Assembly: GCA_964509765.1 (NCBI GenBank)
Contig: CAZDYI010000139.1
Span: 1 to 61,661, forward strand
DNA: 61,661 nt
Origin: CAZDYI01 sp964509765
GTDB lineage: Bacteria > Pseudomonadota > Gammaproteobacteria > Tethybacterales > Tethybacteraceae
Direction: 5' to 3'
The notes beneath the pieces were generated by a model. It was not told where the DNA came from. It made no database searches and was given only the letters and a program-made list of their open reading frames with translations. The translations under genes were made by a program, and so were the position numbers. How positions within the stretch are numbered: the stretch's first letter is position 1; each line of letters begins with the position of its first letter. Positions 9,157 to 17,436 of this stretch are shown here, piece after piece.

Positions 9157-9850
9157 CGCCGCGCTCGTCGCGGACTCGGTCTCAAAGAGCTTCGAGACCA
9201 CGGGCGGACCCGAGGTGCTGCGCGGCCTGTCGCTCGAGGTTGCAAGGGGCGAGGCCGTCGCGATCACGGGCGCCTCGGGCTGCGGGAAGAGCACCCTGCT
9301 GCACATCCTCGCAGGGCTCGCTGAGCCGGACTCGGGCAGCGTTTCCGTTGCGGGCGAGAGCATGAGCGAGGCCGGCCAGGCGCGGCGCGGCGAGATCCGC
9401 AACAGGAGCGTGGGCTTCGTCTACCAGTTCCACCACCTGCTCCCGGAGTTCACCGCAGCGGAGAACGTCGCGATGCCCATGCTCGTGGCCGGCGCGGAGC
9501 GCGCCGAGGCTGCGGACAGGGCGGCGGGGATGCTCGGGCAGATCGGGCTTGCCGACCGCGCCTCGATGACGCCGGGCAGGCTCTCCGGCGGGGAGCGCCA
9601 GCGGGTGGCGATTCTCAGGGCGCTTGCAAACGGGCCCGACTGCGTGATCGCCGACGAGCCGACCGGCAACCTCGACCGCAGGACCGCCGAGGCGGTCGCG
9701 GCGCTGATGATCGACAGCTGCCGCGAGAGCGGCTGCGCGCTCATCGTCGCAACGCACGACATCGACCTTGCCGACAGGATCGGCAAGGGGTACGAGATGC
9801 GCGACGGCGCGCTTGCCGTCCGCGGCGGACAGGAGGAGACCGATGGCTAG
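9149..9850 (+). CDS. lolD: Lipoprotein-releasing system ATP-binding protein LolD
   Basis: 233 residues. It is the ABC ATPase that powers lipoprotein release. Walker A GASGCGKST is at 41-49, the signature LSGGERQRV near 147, Walker B with CVIADEPTGNLD near 163-174, and a switch histidine in ATHDIDLAD. The ATG at 9149 overlaps the lolC stop by eight bases, which fixes the start. A putative eno promoter follows at once. Confidence 0.95.
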   Translation: MSDAALVADSVSKSFETTGGPEVLRGLSLEVARGEAVAITGASGCGKSTLLHILAGLAEPDSGSVSVAGESMSEAGQARRGEIRNRSVGFVYQFHHLLPEFTAAENVAMPMLVAGAERAEAADRAAGMLGQIGLADRASMTPGRLSGGERQRVAILRALANGPDCVIADEPTGNLDRRTAEAVAALMIDSCRESGCALIVATHDIDLADRIGKGYEMRDGALAVRGGQEETDG

Positions 9851-9853
9851 TGT

Positions 9854-9859
9854 TATCAT
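9854..9859 (+). promoter_or_regulatory. Possible -10 element for eno
   Basis: TATCAT just after the lolD stop, 21 bases before the eno GTG. A G-rich stretch (GGGGGACAGG) between them could serve as ribosome binding site. No obvious -35. Confidence 0.35.
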
Positions 9860-9880
9860 CATCGCGCGGGGGGACAGGTC

Positions 9881-11170
9881 GTGAACGTAGTCAACGTGAC
9901 AGCGCTGGAGGTCCTGGATTCCCGCGGCAACCCCACCGTCGAGGCGACCGTGTACCTCGACGACGGCGGAATCGGGACGGCCTGCGCGCCGTCGGGCGCT
10001 TCCACCGGGTCCAAGGAGGCGCTCGAGCTGCGCGACGGCGACAAGCGGCGCTTCGGCGGCAAGGGCGTCAGGAAGGCATGCGCCGCGGTCGAGGGCAGGC
10101 TGGCCGACGCCATCATCGGCATCGACGCCTACAACCACCGCGAGATTGACGAGGCGCTGCGCAAGGCCGACGGGACGGAGAACAAGTCCTCGCTCGGGGC
10201 GAACGCGATCCTCGCGGTCTCGCTCGCATGCGCGAAGGCGGTCGCCGAGTCGAACATGCTGCCGCTCTACCGCCACCTGGGCGGAACGAGGGCGCGGCTG
10301 CTTCCGGTGCCGATGCTCAACATACTCAACGGCGGGGCGCATGCGTCGAACAACGTCGACATCCAGGAGTTCATGGTCGTGCCCGCGGGCGCGCCCGACT
10401 TCTCCACCGCGCTGCGCTGGGGCGTCGAGATCTTCCAGGAGCTAAAGGGCCTGCTCGCCAAGAGGAATCTGTCAACTGCGGTCGGCGATGAGGGAGGCTT
10501 CGCCCCCGACGTCGACGGGGTGGACGCGACGCTAGACCTGATCCTCGAGGCCGTGTCGGCCGCGGGCCGCAAGCCCGGACGCGAAGTCTGGCTGGCGCTC
10601 GACTGCGCGGCGAACGAGCTGCGCTCGGGCAAGGGCTACTCCCTGCCCGGCGAGAAGGACTCCCGCTTCACCTCGAAGTCGTTCGCGGCCAAGCTTGCAA
10701 AGTGGCAGTCCTCGTACCCGATCGTCAGCATCGAGGACGGCATGGCCGAGGACGACTGGCAGGGCTGGAAGGAGCTTACAGATGCATGCGGGGACAAGGC
10801 GCAGCTCGTCGGCGACGACCTGTTCGTCACCGACACGAAGCTGCTCGGGCGGGGCATGGCGGAAGGGGTGGCGAACGCGATCCTGGTCAAGCCGAACCAG
10901 TGCGGCAGCCTGTCGGAGACCGAGGACGCGGTGAACCTCGCGCAGTCCGGCGGGTACGCGACGGTGATGTCGCACCGCTCGGGCGAGACCGAGGACTCGA
11001 CCATCGCCGACCTTGCGGTCGCCTGGGGTTGCGGCCAGATCAAGACCGGCGCCCCGTGCCGCGGCGAGCGCACGGCCAAGTTCAACCGCCTGCTGAGGAT
11101 CGAGCGCGAGCTCGGCCGGTCTGCGCGGTTTCCCGGAAAGGACGCCTTCCGGGGGGCGGGTTGGTTATGA
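9881..11170 (+). CDS. eno: Enolase
   Basis: 429 residues, the normal length. It interconverts 2-phosphoglycerate and phosphoenolpyruvate. Family landmarks are all present: DSRGNPTVEA near the N-terminus, GAPDFSTALRWGVEIFQELK mid-protein, ILVKPNQCGSLSET near 335 and SHRSGETEDSTIADLAVA near 367. The start is GTG, consistent with the conserved N-terminal beta strand. It overlaps ftsB by ATGA, the eno-ftsB pair common in gammaproteobacteria; ispD and ispF, which often follow ftsB, are not here. Confidence 0.97.
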   Translation: MNVVNVTALEVLDSRGNPTVEATVYLDDGGIGTACAPSGASTGSKEALELRDGDKRRFGGKGVRKACAAVEGRLADAIIGIDAYNHREIDEALRKADGTENKSSLGANAILAVSLACAKAVAESNMLPLYRHLGGTRARLLPVPMLNILNGGAHASNNVDIQEFMVVPAGAPDFSTALRWGVEIFQELKGLLAKRNLSTAVGDEGGFAPDVDGVDATLDLILEAVSAAGRKPGREVWLALDCAANELRSGKGYSLPGEKDSRFTSKSFAAKLAKWQSSYPIVSIEDGMAEDDWQGWKELTDACGDKAQLVGDDLFVTDTKLLGRGMAEGVANAILVKPNQCGSLSETEDAVNLAQSGGYATVMSHRSGETEDSTIADLAVAWGCGQIKTGAPCRGERTAKFNRLLRIERELGRSARFPGKDAFRGAGWL

Positions 11171-11466
11171 TTAACGGCGTGCCGCGCCTGCTCAGCACCT
11201 ACAACATGACGATCGCGCTGCTTGCGGTCGCCCTGGTCGTGCTGGTGGCCAAGATAATGGGGCCGACCGGGCTCGGGAGGATCAACAGCCTCGAGAGCGA
11301 GATCGCCCGCGAGCAGATCGAGGCCGACACGCTGCTCCAGCGCAACCAGCTGATCGCCGCGGACCTGCAGCGGATCAAGACCGACGGCAGGCAGGTCGAG
11401 GTGCTCGCCCGCTACCACCTCGGGATGATCAAGCCGGGCGAGGTGTTCGTCCAGACCCGCGACTGA
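11167..11466 (+). CDS. ftsB: Cell division protein FtsB
   Basis: 99 residues. A short cytoplasmic N-terminus and one membrane helix (about 13-33, MTIALLAVALVVLVAKIMG) are followed by a periplasmic coiled coil (about 36-75). FtsB forms the FtsQBL complex at the septum. The sequence fits the DivIC/FtsB family in length and layout; the position right after eno supports FtsB over FtsL. The ATG overlaps the eno stop (ATGA). Confidence 0.88.
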   Translation: MINGVPRLLSTYNMTIALLAVALVVLVAKIMGPTGLGRINSLESEIAREQIEADTLLQRNQLIAADLQRIKTDGRQVEVLARYHLGMIKPGEVFVQTRD

Positions 11467-11503
11467 CCGGGTCCTTTCCCTGCCCGCCGGGCGGCAGGTG
11501 TTT

Positions 11504-11509
11504 TATAAT
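11504..11509 (+). promoter_or_regulatory. -10 element of the rpsU-yqeY-dnaG unit
   Basis: Perfect TATAAT nine bases before the rpsU ATG at 11519, predicting a leaderless or near-leaderless mRNA. The AGG just before the ATG is too close to act as a Shine-Dalgarno. Confidence 0.55.
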
Positions 11510-11518
11510 GGCAGGTTC

Positions 11519-11728
11519 ATGCCCGAGATAAAGGTCAAGGAAAACGAGTCCTTCGAGGTCGCCATGCGGCGCTTCAAGCGCGCCATGGAGGGCGCCAACC
11601 GGATCAGCGACATCCGGAGCCTCAAGTACTACGAGAAGCCCACGACCCGCCGCAAGCGCAAGCGGCAGGCGGCGATCAAGCGCCAGCGCAGGCTGGTGCG
11701 CATGCAGCGCATGCTCTACCGCCCGTAA
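11519..11728 (+). CDS. rpsU: 30S ribosomal protein S21
   Basis: 69 residues, basic C-terminal half (TTRRKRKRQAAIKRQRRLVR), N-terminus MPEIKVKENESFEVAMRRFK as in gammaproteobacterial S21. S21 sits near the anti-Shine-Dalgarno end of 16S rRNA and helps initiation on structured leaders. An in-frame ATG at 11498 would lie upstream of the -10 box, so 11519 is taken as the start. It begins the macromolecular-synthesis operon with yqeY and dnaG. Confidence 0.95.
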   Translation: MPEIKVKENESFEVAMRRFKRAMEGANRISDIRSLKYYEKPTTRRKRKRQAAIKRQRRLVRMQRMLYRP

Positions 11729-11746
11729 GGGGCCGGGCCGCCGGGA

Positions 11747-12199
11747 ATGGTTTGCTCTGTGGACAGGCTGTCCTCGGACCTGAAGGAGGCGATGGTCGCG
11801 CGCGACGAGCTGCGCAAGAACGTCCTGCGCTCGCTCAAGGCGGAGATCGACAAGGAGTGCAAGGAGGAGAGCGCCGAATCTGCGAGCGACGAGCTGATCG
11901 CGAAGATAGCCGCCAGGCAGCGGCGCCAGCGCCTTGAGGCCGCCGAGGTCTACAGGAAGAACGGCAGCGAGGGGCATGCCGAGCAGGAGGAGGCCGAGGC
12001 TGTGGTCCTCGCCGAGTACATGCCTGCACAGCTGGGGGACGAGGAGGTCGTCCGGCACATCGAGGAGGCGGTCGCCGAGGCGGGGGCGCGCTCCGCGGCG
12101 GAAATGGGCAAGGTGATGGCGATCCTGTCCAAGCGCCTGGCCGGCAAGGCCGATTTGAAAGAGGTTTCGGGAAAGGTTCGCAAGCGGCTCGGTGGCTGA
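11747..12199 (+). CDS. yqeY: GatB/YqeY domain protein
   Basis: 150 residues. It resembles the C-terminal tRNA-interacting domain of the amidotransferase subunit GatB (LKEAMVARDELRKNVLRSLK; later EYMPAQLGDEEVVRHIEEAV). YqeY proteins are commonly found between rpsU and dnaG; their own role is not firmly established. It starts with ATG 18 bases after rpsU; no strong ribosome binding site is seen. Confidence 0.9.
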   Translation: MVCSVDRLSSDLKEAMVARDELRKNVLRSLKAEIDKECKEESAESASDELIAKIAARQRRQRLEAAEVYRKNGSEGHAEQEEAEAVVLAEYMPAQLGDEEVVRHIEEAVAEAGARSAAEMGKVMAILSKRLAGKADLKEVSGKVRKRLGG

Positions 12200-12220
12200 C
12201 CGGCCGGACCGGGCATCGCG

Positions 12221-13930
12221 ATGATCCCGCAGCGGTTCATCGAGGACCTCAACCGCGACGCCGACATAGTGTCGGTGATCGGCCGGCACGTCGAGCTCAA
12301 GCAAAAGGGCAAGTCCCACACCGGGCTCTGCCCGTTCCACAAGGAGAAGACCCCCTCCTTCAACGTCGTCCCTGAGAAGGGCTTCTACCACTGCTTCGGC
12401 TGCGGGGCCTCGGGCACCGCGCTCGGCTTCCTCATGCGTCATTCCCACGGCAACGACTTCGTTGCTGCAGTCCACGACCTGGCCGCACAGCTCGGCCGGG
12501 AGGTCCCGAGCGACGGCAGCAGGAAGTCCGTCCCGACGCCGCTGCTAGAGCAGATGGCGGCGCACTACCACGCGCAGCTGCGCAGCCATCCCGAGGTGCG
12601 CGAGTACCTCAAGGGCCGCGGGATAAGCAAGGGGAACGCACTGCGGTTCCGGCTCGGGTACGCCCCGCGCGACGGCGGCTTCGCCGAGGCGTTCGGCAAG
12701 GACTACGACAGCGCGCGGCTGAAAGGAGGGCTAGTGTCCGTCGGGCTCGCGAAGAAAAGCGAGCGCAACGGCGAAATCTACCCGTACTTCCGCGACCGGC
12801 TGATGATTCCGATCACGAGCAACACCGGCAAGGTGCAGGGCTTCGGGGGCAGGCTGATGTCCGACGGCGAGCCCAAGTACCTCAACTCGCCGCAGAGCGA
12901 GGCTTTCGACAAGGGCAGGGTGATCTTTGCCCTGCGCGAGGCGACCGACGGGTTCCGCGAGCACGGCGGGGCTATCGTAGTCGAGGGCTACATGGACGTG
13001 CTCGTCCTGTTCGAGCACGGCATAACCAACGCGGTCGCGACGATGGGCACCGCAGCCACGACGCAGCAGGTCAGCACGATCATGACGCGCGCCGACAGGG
13101 TGTGCTTCTGCTTCGACGGCGACGATGCCGGACGCAAGGCTGCGGCGAGGGTGCTGCAGAACGTGATGCCTGCCATGAAGGACGGAAAGTCGGTGAGCTT
13201 CGCCCACTTGCCGAAGGGCGAGGACCCCGACAGCTACGTGTCGACCAACGGAGCGGAGAAGTTCAGGGAGCTCATCGATGGAGCGATGAAGCTCGAGGAG
13301 TTCCTGGTCGACAAGGATGCCCTGCTGCCCGGCGGGAACGACGACGTCTCCGGCGAGAGCGTCATGTGGCACAAGGCGGCCGAGCTGGTAGAGCTCATAG
13401 ACAAGGACAAGGCTCCGTTCTTCTACGAGCTGCTTTACAAGGAACTGTCGAAGGCAAGCGGTATCGCCTTGGAGGACTTGAAGTCCGCAGCGGCCAGAAT
13501 CAGGAAAAGCAGGCCGAGGGTCGAGGAGGTGCCGAGGCAGGCACGCCAGCCCAGCGATCGGCGCAAGATGAGGGAGCATGAGCTGTACACGATGCTGGAA
13601 TGCTTGTTCATGGATCCCAAGCTATTCACAAAGATCGAGAACGTTCCTCTTGAATCCGGCAAGCAGGTGAGCGCAAACGACCTCGCACTGTGCATAGAGG
13701 TGCGCGACAAGCTCATCTTCGCTCACAAGAACGAGGAGGAATTGACTGTGGAGAGCATCCTGTCGGAACGCGGGCTCAACGGATTGCTCGACCAGTTGCG
13801 CGGCAGCACTTCGGTCATGCGGGAAGCAAAGGTGGACCCTGAAGTGAAAATGAATCTGATCGTCAAGAAGTTCCGTTCCCTCGCGGGCAGGAAGAAAAGG
13901 CAAAAAAAATTACAAAGCACTATCAAATAG
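12221..13930 (+). CDS. dnaG: DNA primase DnaG
   Basis: 569 residues. It makes RNA primers at the replication fork. The zinc-binding site is C37, H40, C58, C61 (CPFHKEKTPSF ... YHCFGCGASG). The TOPRIM core follows with VEGYMDVL near 252 and FDGDDAGRKAA near 302; the region after about 440 is the helicase-binding domain. Base composition drops markedly in the last 400 bases and the protein ends in a lysine-rich tail, unlike the rest of the gene. rpoD, which normally follows dnaG in this operon, is missing: a convergent gene starts the next run. Confidence 0.95.
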   Translation: MIPQRFIEDLNRDADIVSVIGRHVELKQKGKSHTGLCPFHKEKTPSFNVVPEKGFYHCFGCGASGTALGFLMRHSHGNDFVAAVHDLAAQLGREVPSDGSRKSVPTPLLEQMAAHYHAQLRSHPEVREYLKGRGISKGNALRFRLGYAPRDGGFAEAFGKDYDSARLKGGLVSVGLAKKSERNGEIYPYFRDRLMIPITSNTGKVQGFGGRLMSDGEPKYLNSPQSEAFDKGRVIFALREATDGFREHGGAIVVEGYMDVLVLFEHGITNAVATMGTAATTQQVSTIMTRADRVCFCFDGDDAGRKAAARVLQNVMPAMKDGKSVSFAHLPKGEDPDSYVSTNGAEKFRELIDGAMKLEEFLVDKDALLPGGNDDVSGESVMWHKAAELVELIDKDKAPFFYELLYKELSKASGIALEDLKSAAARIRKSRPRVEEVPRQARQPSDRRKMREHELYTMLECLFMDPKLFTKIENVPLESGKQVSANDLALCIEVRDKLIFAHKNEEELTVESILSERGLNGLLDQLRGSTSVMREAKVDPEVKMNLIVKKFRSLAGRKKRQKKLQSTIK

Positions 13931-13964
13931 TTGGCATGAAATAAGCACAATTGCTGTCAACATA

Positions 13965-14735
13965 TTACCTGCATGCCTTGCATTCCGGATCCTTCCTGAT
14001 CCTTATCGACCGCACCCTCTGTCCAAGCGTGTCGAGCGCGAGCATCCTCCACTTAAGCCCGTCGCCGGAAAGCCCGGCAACCAGCCGCAGCGCCTCGCAT
14101 GCCATGAGAGAGCCGACCGCACCGGTCAGCGGCGCAAGCACGCCGAGCAGCGCGCAGGGCGTCTGCTCGGGATTCGAGTCACGTTTTGGGTACAGGCACC
14201 CGTAGCAGGGCGAGGTTCCCACAGAAAAGGGGAACACGTACACCTGTCCGTCGAATTGTTCCGCAGCCCCGCCGACGAGGTCTGTGCGCGAGTTGAGGCA
14301 GGCCTCGTTGACGGCATGCCTCGTCTCGAAGTTGTCGCTGCAGTCAAGGACGACGTCAGCGCCGTCGCACATCTCCGGCAGGTTTTCTGCAGTGGCGCGT
14401 TCGCTGACGTGCTCGACCGAGACATGCGGGTTGATCGCGGCAAGCTCCCTTGCGGCGACCTCGGACTTCGGCCTGCCGACGTCGCCGTCGCGAAAGAGGA
14501 TCTGGCGCTGCAGGTTCGATGTCTCGACAGTGTCGTCGTCCGCGAGCGCCATGCTTCCGATTCCGCACGAGGCCAGGTAGAGCGCAGCTGGGCAGCCCAG
14601 CCCGCCGACGCCTACGACCAGGGCCCTTGCCGCGCGGATTTTTTGCTGGCCCTCGATGCCGATCCCGTCGAGCATCACGTGGCGCCCGTAGCGCTCGAGC
14701 TCGGCGTCCTCGAGCTCCGCGCTCACTTCTGGCAT
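13965..14735 (-). CDS. moeB: ThiF/MoeB-type sulfur-carrier adenylyltransferase
   Basis: 256 residues. Enzymes of this type adenylate the C-terminal glycine of MoaD or ThiS. GVGGLG (42-47) is the ATP-binding loop, DDDTVETSNLQRQILF contains the conserved Asp and Arg, DCSDNFETR follows, and two CxxC pairs (PCYGC near 175 and C252-C255 at the very end) bind zinc. No rhodanese domain follows. MoeB and ThiF cannot be told apart by eye; neither moaD nor thiS is nearby. The ATG at 14735 overlaps mutM by 13 bases; GTG at 14726, overlapping the mutM stop as GTGA, is an alternative. Confidence 0.85.
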   Translation of the reverse strand: MPEVSAELEDAELERYGRHVMLDGIGIEGQQKIRAARALVVGVGGLGCPAALYLASCGIGSMALADDDTVETSNLQRQILFRDGDVGRPKSEVAARELAAINPHVSVEHVSERATAENLPEMCDGADVVLDCSDNFETRHAVNEACLNSRTDLVGGAAEQFDGQVYVFPFSVGTSPCYGCLYPKRDSNPEQTPCALLGVLAPLTGAVGSLMACEALRLVAGLSGDGLKWRMLALDTLGQRVRSIRIRKDPECKACR

Positions 14736-15532
14736 TTCGGGCAGTGGTAGGTCGCCCTTTGCCCGATAACCGTCCTCACTATCTCGGCCGAGCAGCTCTT
14801 GCACGGCTGTCCGGCGCGGCCGTACACCTTGTGGCTGAGCTGGAAGTATCCAGGCTTGCCGTCAGGGGTTGCGTAGTCGCGAAGCGTCGACCCTCCGGCC
14901 TTGATCGCCCTGCGCAGAACCTTCTTGACCTCGCGCACGATCGCCGCCGCCTCCTGCCTCGTGACGGTCCCTGCCTTCCTGCCGGGGAGCACGCCTGCGT
15001 TGAACAGCGCCTCCGAGGCGTAGATGTTTCCGACGCCCGCAACTATCGACCCGTCCATCAGCAGCTGCTTGACCGGAACCTTCCTTCCCGCGCATGCCTC
15101 GTGAAGCATCTTCGCGTTGAATTCCCTCTCGAGCGGCTCGACCCCGGCGGAGGAGAGCAGGGGGTGGCTCAGCGGGTCCTCGCACCAGAAGACCCTTCCG
15201 AACCTGCGCGGGTCGTTGTAGCGCAGGACGCGGCGGTCGGTCCGCCACTCGACGTGGTCGTGCTTGACCGGCCTTGCGTCCGGCGGGTCGGCTCGGACCG
15301 TTCCGCTCATCCCGAGGTGGATGACCATCGTTCCGTCCTTGAAGCCCACGAGGATGTACTTCGCCCTGCGCCCGACGCCGACGACCCTGTTGCCTGACAC
15401 CTTTCCCGCGATGCCGCGGGTGACCGGCTCGCGGAGGTCAGGGCGCCTGACCTTCATCTTGGTGATCACCTTTCCCGCGAGATGCCTGCCCAGGTCCTTT
15501 CTGACGGTCTCGACTTCGGGCAGCTCAGGCAT
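14723..15532 (-). CDS. mutM: Formamidopyrimidine-DNA glycosylase MutM/Fpg
   Basis: 269 residues. It excises 8-oxoguanine and formamidopyrimidines. The N-terminus PELPEVETVR carries the catalytic Pro2 and Glu3 that become active after Met removal. The helix-two-turn-helix contains the DGSIVAGVGNIYASE signature and the C-terminal zinc finger has CKSC (244-247) and CPKC (264-267). Complete. Ten bases separate it from prmC. Confidence 0.96.
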   Translation of the reverse strand: MPELPEVETVRKDLGRHLAGKVITKMKVRRPDLREPVTRGIAGKVSGNRVVGVGRRAKYILVGFKDGTMVIHLGMSGTVRADPPDARPVKHDHVEWRTDRRVLRYNDPRRFGRVFWCEDPLSHPLLSSAGVEPLEREFNAKMLHEACAGRKVPVKQLLMDGSIVAGVGNIYASEALFNAGVLPGRKAGTVTRQEAAAIVREVKKVLRRAIKAGGSTLRDYATPDGKPGYFQLSHKVYGRAGQPCKSCSAEIVRTVIGQRATYHCPKCQK

Positions 15533-15541
15533 GGCCGCGCC

Positions 15542-16348
15542 TCAGCCCTTTCTTGTTGCCCGGAACACCCTCTTGAGCCCTTGCAGGTCGCTGCGGCTTC
15601 CGCTTGGCTCAAGGGCGGACTGCCCAGCGATCTTTCGGACTTCCGGATGCTGGCCGACGCCGTGCTCAAGGAACAGCTCGCCTCCGGGCCGCAGCAGCCT
15701 GCCTGCGAAGCGCAGGACGGACCTGATCGAGTCCAGTCCGTCAGCCCCGCCGTCGAGCGCGCCGAGGGGGTCATGCATCATTCCGGCTTGCTCCATAGTT
15801 CTGCAAAGCGCGGACGTAACGTAGGGCGGGTTCGACACCGCTACGTCGATCCCCGCGTCCATGTCCTGCCAGTCGCCTTCAAACGTCTCAACGTTCGAAA
15901 GTCCGAGCTCGGAGAAGTTCCTTCTTGCAAGCTCGATGGCGGCAGGGTCCCTCTCGCATGCGATGACGGTCGCCCTCGGCCTGTGCCTTGCGACGGCGGC
16001 GGCTATTGCTCCGGTTCCCGTTCCCAGGTCGGCGACGGTGACGGGAGAGTCCGGCACCGCCTTAAGCACGGCTTCGACAAGGACCTCTGTTTCCGGGCGC
16101 GGCACGAGCGCCTCGGGACCGCAAGCGAGCTCGAGGTCCATGAACTCGGCGGTGCCGAGGATGTGGGCGAGGGGAGTTCCGGCGGTCCTTCGCTGGACCA
16201 TTGCCTCGAAGCCCTCGGGCAGCCCGCCGGACTTGGCGCATTTGCCCGAGAGGAGATGCCCGACCTCAAGCTCGGCCTGGCGCCTGTCCAGCCCCAGCCC
16301 CTCGCGCAGGCTTTCCACTGCTGCGGCCTGCCGCGCATGCGCGCTCAT
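15542..16348 (-). CDS. prmC: Release factor glutamine methyltransferase PrmC
   Basis: 268 residues. It methylates the glutamine of the GGQ motif in release factors. A helical N-terminal recognition domain (to about 85) precedes the SAM-binding VADLGTGTGAIAAAVA near 110 and the NPPY catalytic motif near 175. Its start overlaps the stop of prfA (ATGA), placing enzyme and substrate in one operon. Confidence 0.95.
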   Translation of the reverse strand: MSAHARQAAAVESLREGLGLDRRQAELEVGHLLSGKCAKSGGLPEGFEAMVQRRTAGTPLAHILGTAEFMDLELACGPEALVPRPETEVLVEAVLKAVPDSPVTVADLGTGTGAIAAAVARHRPRATVIACERDPAAIELARRNFSELGLSNVETFEGDWQDMDAGIDVAVSNPPYVTSALCRTMEQAGMMHDPLGALDGGADGLDSIRSVLRFAGRLLRPGGELFLEHGVGQHPEVRKIAGQSALEPSGSRSDLQGLKRVFRATRKG

Positions 16349-17436
16349 GCCTGAGTTGCCGTGAACTCCTCGATCTGCTCGGCTTTTTCCGACTGGCGCA
16401 GCGCCTTGTAGATCTCCTGCAGGTCGCCGTCGAGGATTTCCTTGAGCCTCCTCACTGTCAGGTTCACGCGGTGGTCGGTGACCCTGCCCTGGGGGTAGTT
16501 GTAGGTGCGGATCTTCTCATTGCGCTCGCCGCTTCCGACCATCTTGCGCCTGCTGTCCTTCTGCTCGGCGTCGCGGATCCTGCGGAAGTGGTCGTTGACC
16601 CTTGCGACGAGTATCTGCATCGCCCGCTCGCGGTTGCGGTGCTGCGAGCGGCTTTCCTGGCTCTCGGCGACCAGTCCAGTCGGCAGGTGGGTGATGCGGA
16701 CCGCTGAATCGGTCGTGTTGACATGCTGGCCGCCGGCGCCCGAGGCCTTGAACGTGTCGGTCCGCAGGTCCTGGGGGTCGATGCCGACGTCGACGATCTC
16801 CATCTCCGGCATGACGGCGACGGTGCACACGGACGTGTGGATGCGCCCCTGGGTCTCGGTCTCCGGGATGCGCTGTACCCGGTGCGCGCCGGCCTCGTGC
16901 TTGAGGACCGCGTTCGCGTTCCTGCCCTCGACCTTGGCGATCAGCTCCTTGAACCCGCCGGCCTCGCCGGGCGAGGACGAGACGGTGTCGATGTTTAGCT
17001 TGTTGCGCTCCGCCCAGCGCGTGTACATCCGGAGCAGGTCGCCGGCGAACAGGCAGGACTCGAGCCCGCCCGTCCCGGCGCGGATCTCCAGGAAGCAGTT
17101 CCTGTCGTCGTCGGGGTCCTTCGGCTGCAGCGCCTCCATGAGGTTGCGCTCGGCCTCAGCAAGCCCGGCCTTCGCGGCCTCGATCTCCTCGTCGGCGATC
17201 TCCTTGAGCACCGGGTCGTCGGCCAGGTTCTCGGCCTCGGCGACGGAGCCTTCCGCCTCGCGGTAGCTGCGGAAGAGGTCCACCAGCGGGCTGAGCTCGC
17301 CGCGCTCGCGGTGCAGGTCCCGCGACCTGTTGCCGTCGGACGCGACCTTCGGGTCCGAGAGCAGGGCGTTGATCTCCTCGAGTCGCTTCTCGGCCGCCTC
17401 CAGGCGCCCGGCGACGGTTTCGCTAATCCCGCCCAT
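16345..17436 (-). CDS. prfA: Peptide chain release factor 1
   Basis: 363 residues. It terminates translation at UAA and UAG. The GGQ loop (SGAGGQHVNTTDSAVRI) lies near 230-245, and the codon-reading P-x-T motif is PET near 188 (RIPETETQGRIHTS). Helical domain 1 is complete. It overlaps hemA by 14 bases upstream and prmC downstream. Confidence 0.97.
   Translation of the reverse strand: MGGISETVAGRLEAAEKRLEEINALLSDPKVASDGNRSRDLHRERGELSPLVDLFRSYREAEGSVAEAENLADDPVLKEIADEEIEAAKAGLAEAERNLMEALQPKDPDDDRNCFLEIRAGTGGLESCLFAGDLLRMYTRWAERNKLNIDTVSSSPGEAGGFKELIAKVEGRNANAVLKHEAGAHRVQRIPETETQGRIHTSVCTVAVMPEMEIVDVGIDPQDLRTDTFKASGAGGQHVNTTDSAVRITHLPTGLVAESQESRSQHRNRERAMQILVARVNDHFRRIRDAEQKDSRRKMVGSGERNEKIRTYNYPQGRVTDHRVNLTVRRLKEILDGDLQEIYKALRQSEKAEQIEEFTATQA

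Noticed and set aside
6769..9402. 877-codon minus-strand frame across recN, lolC and lolD
   Set aside because: It spans three well-supported plus-strand genes; Ser/Arg-rich with no recognisable motif.
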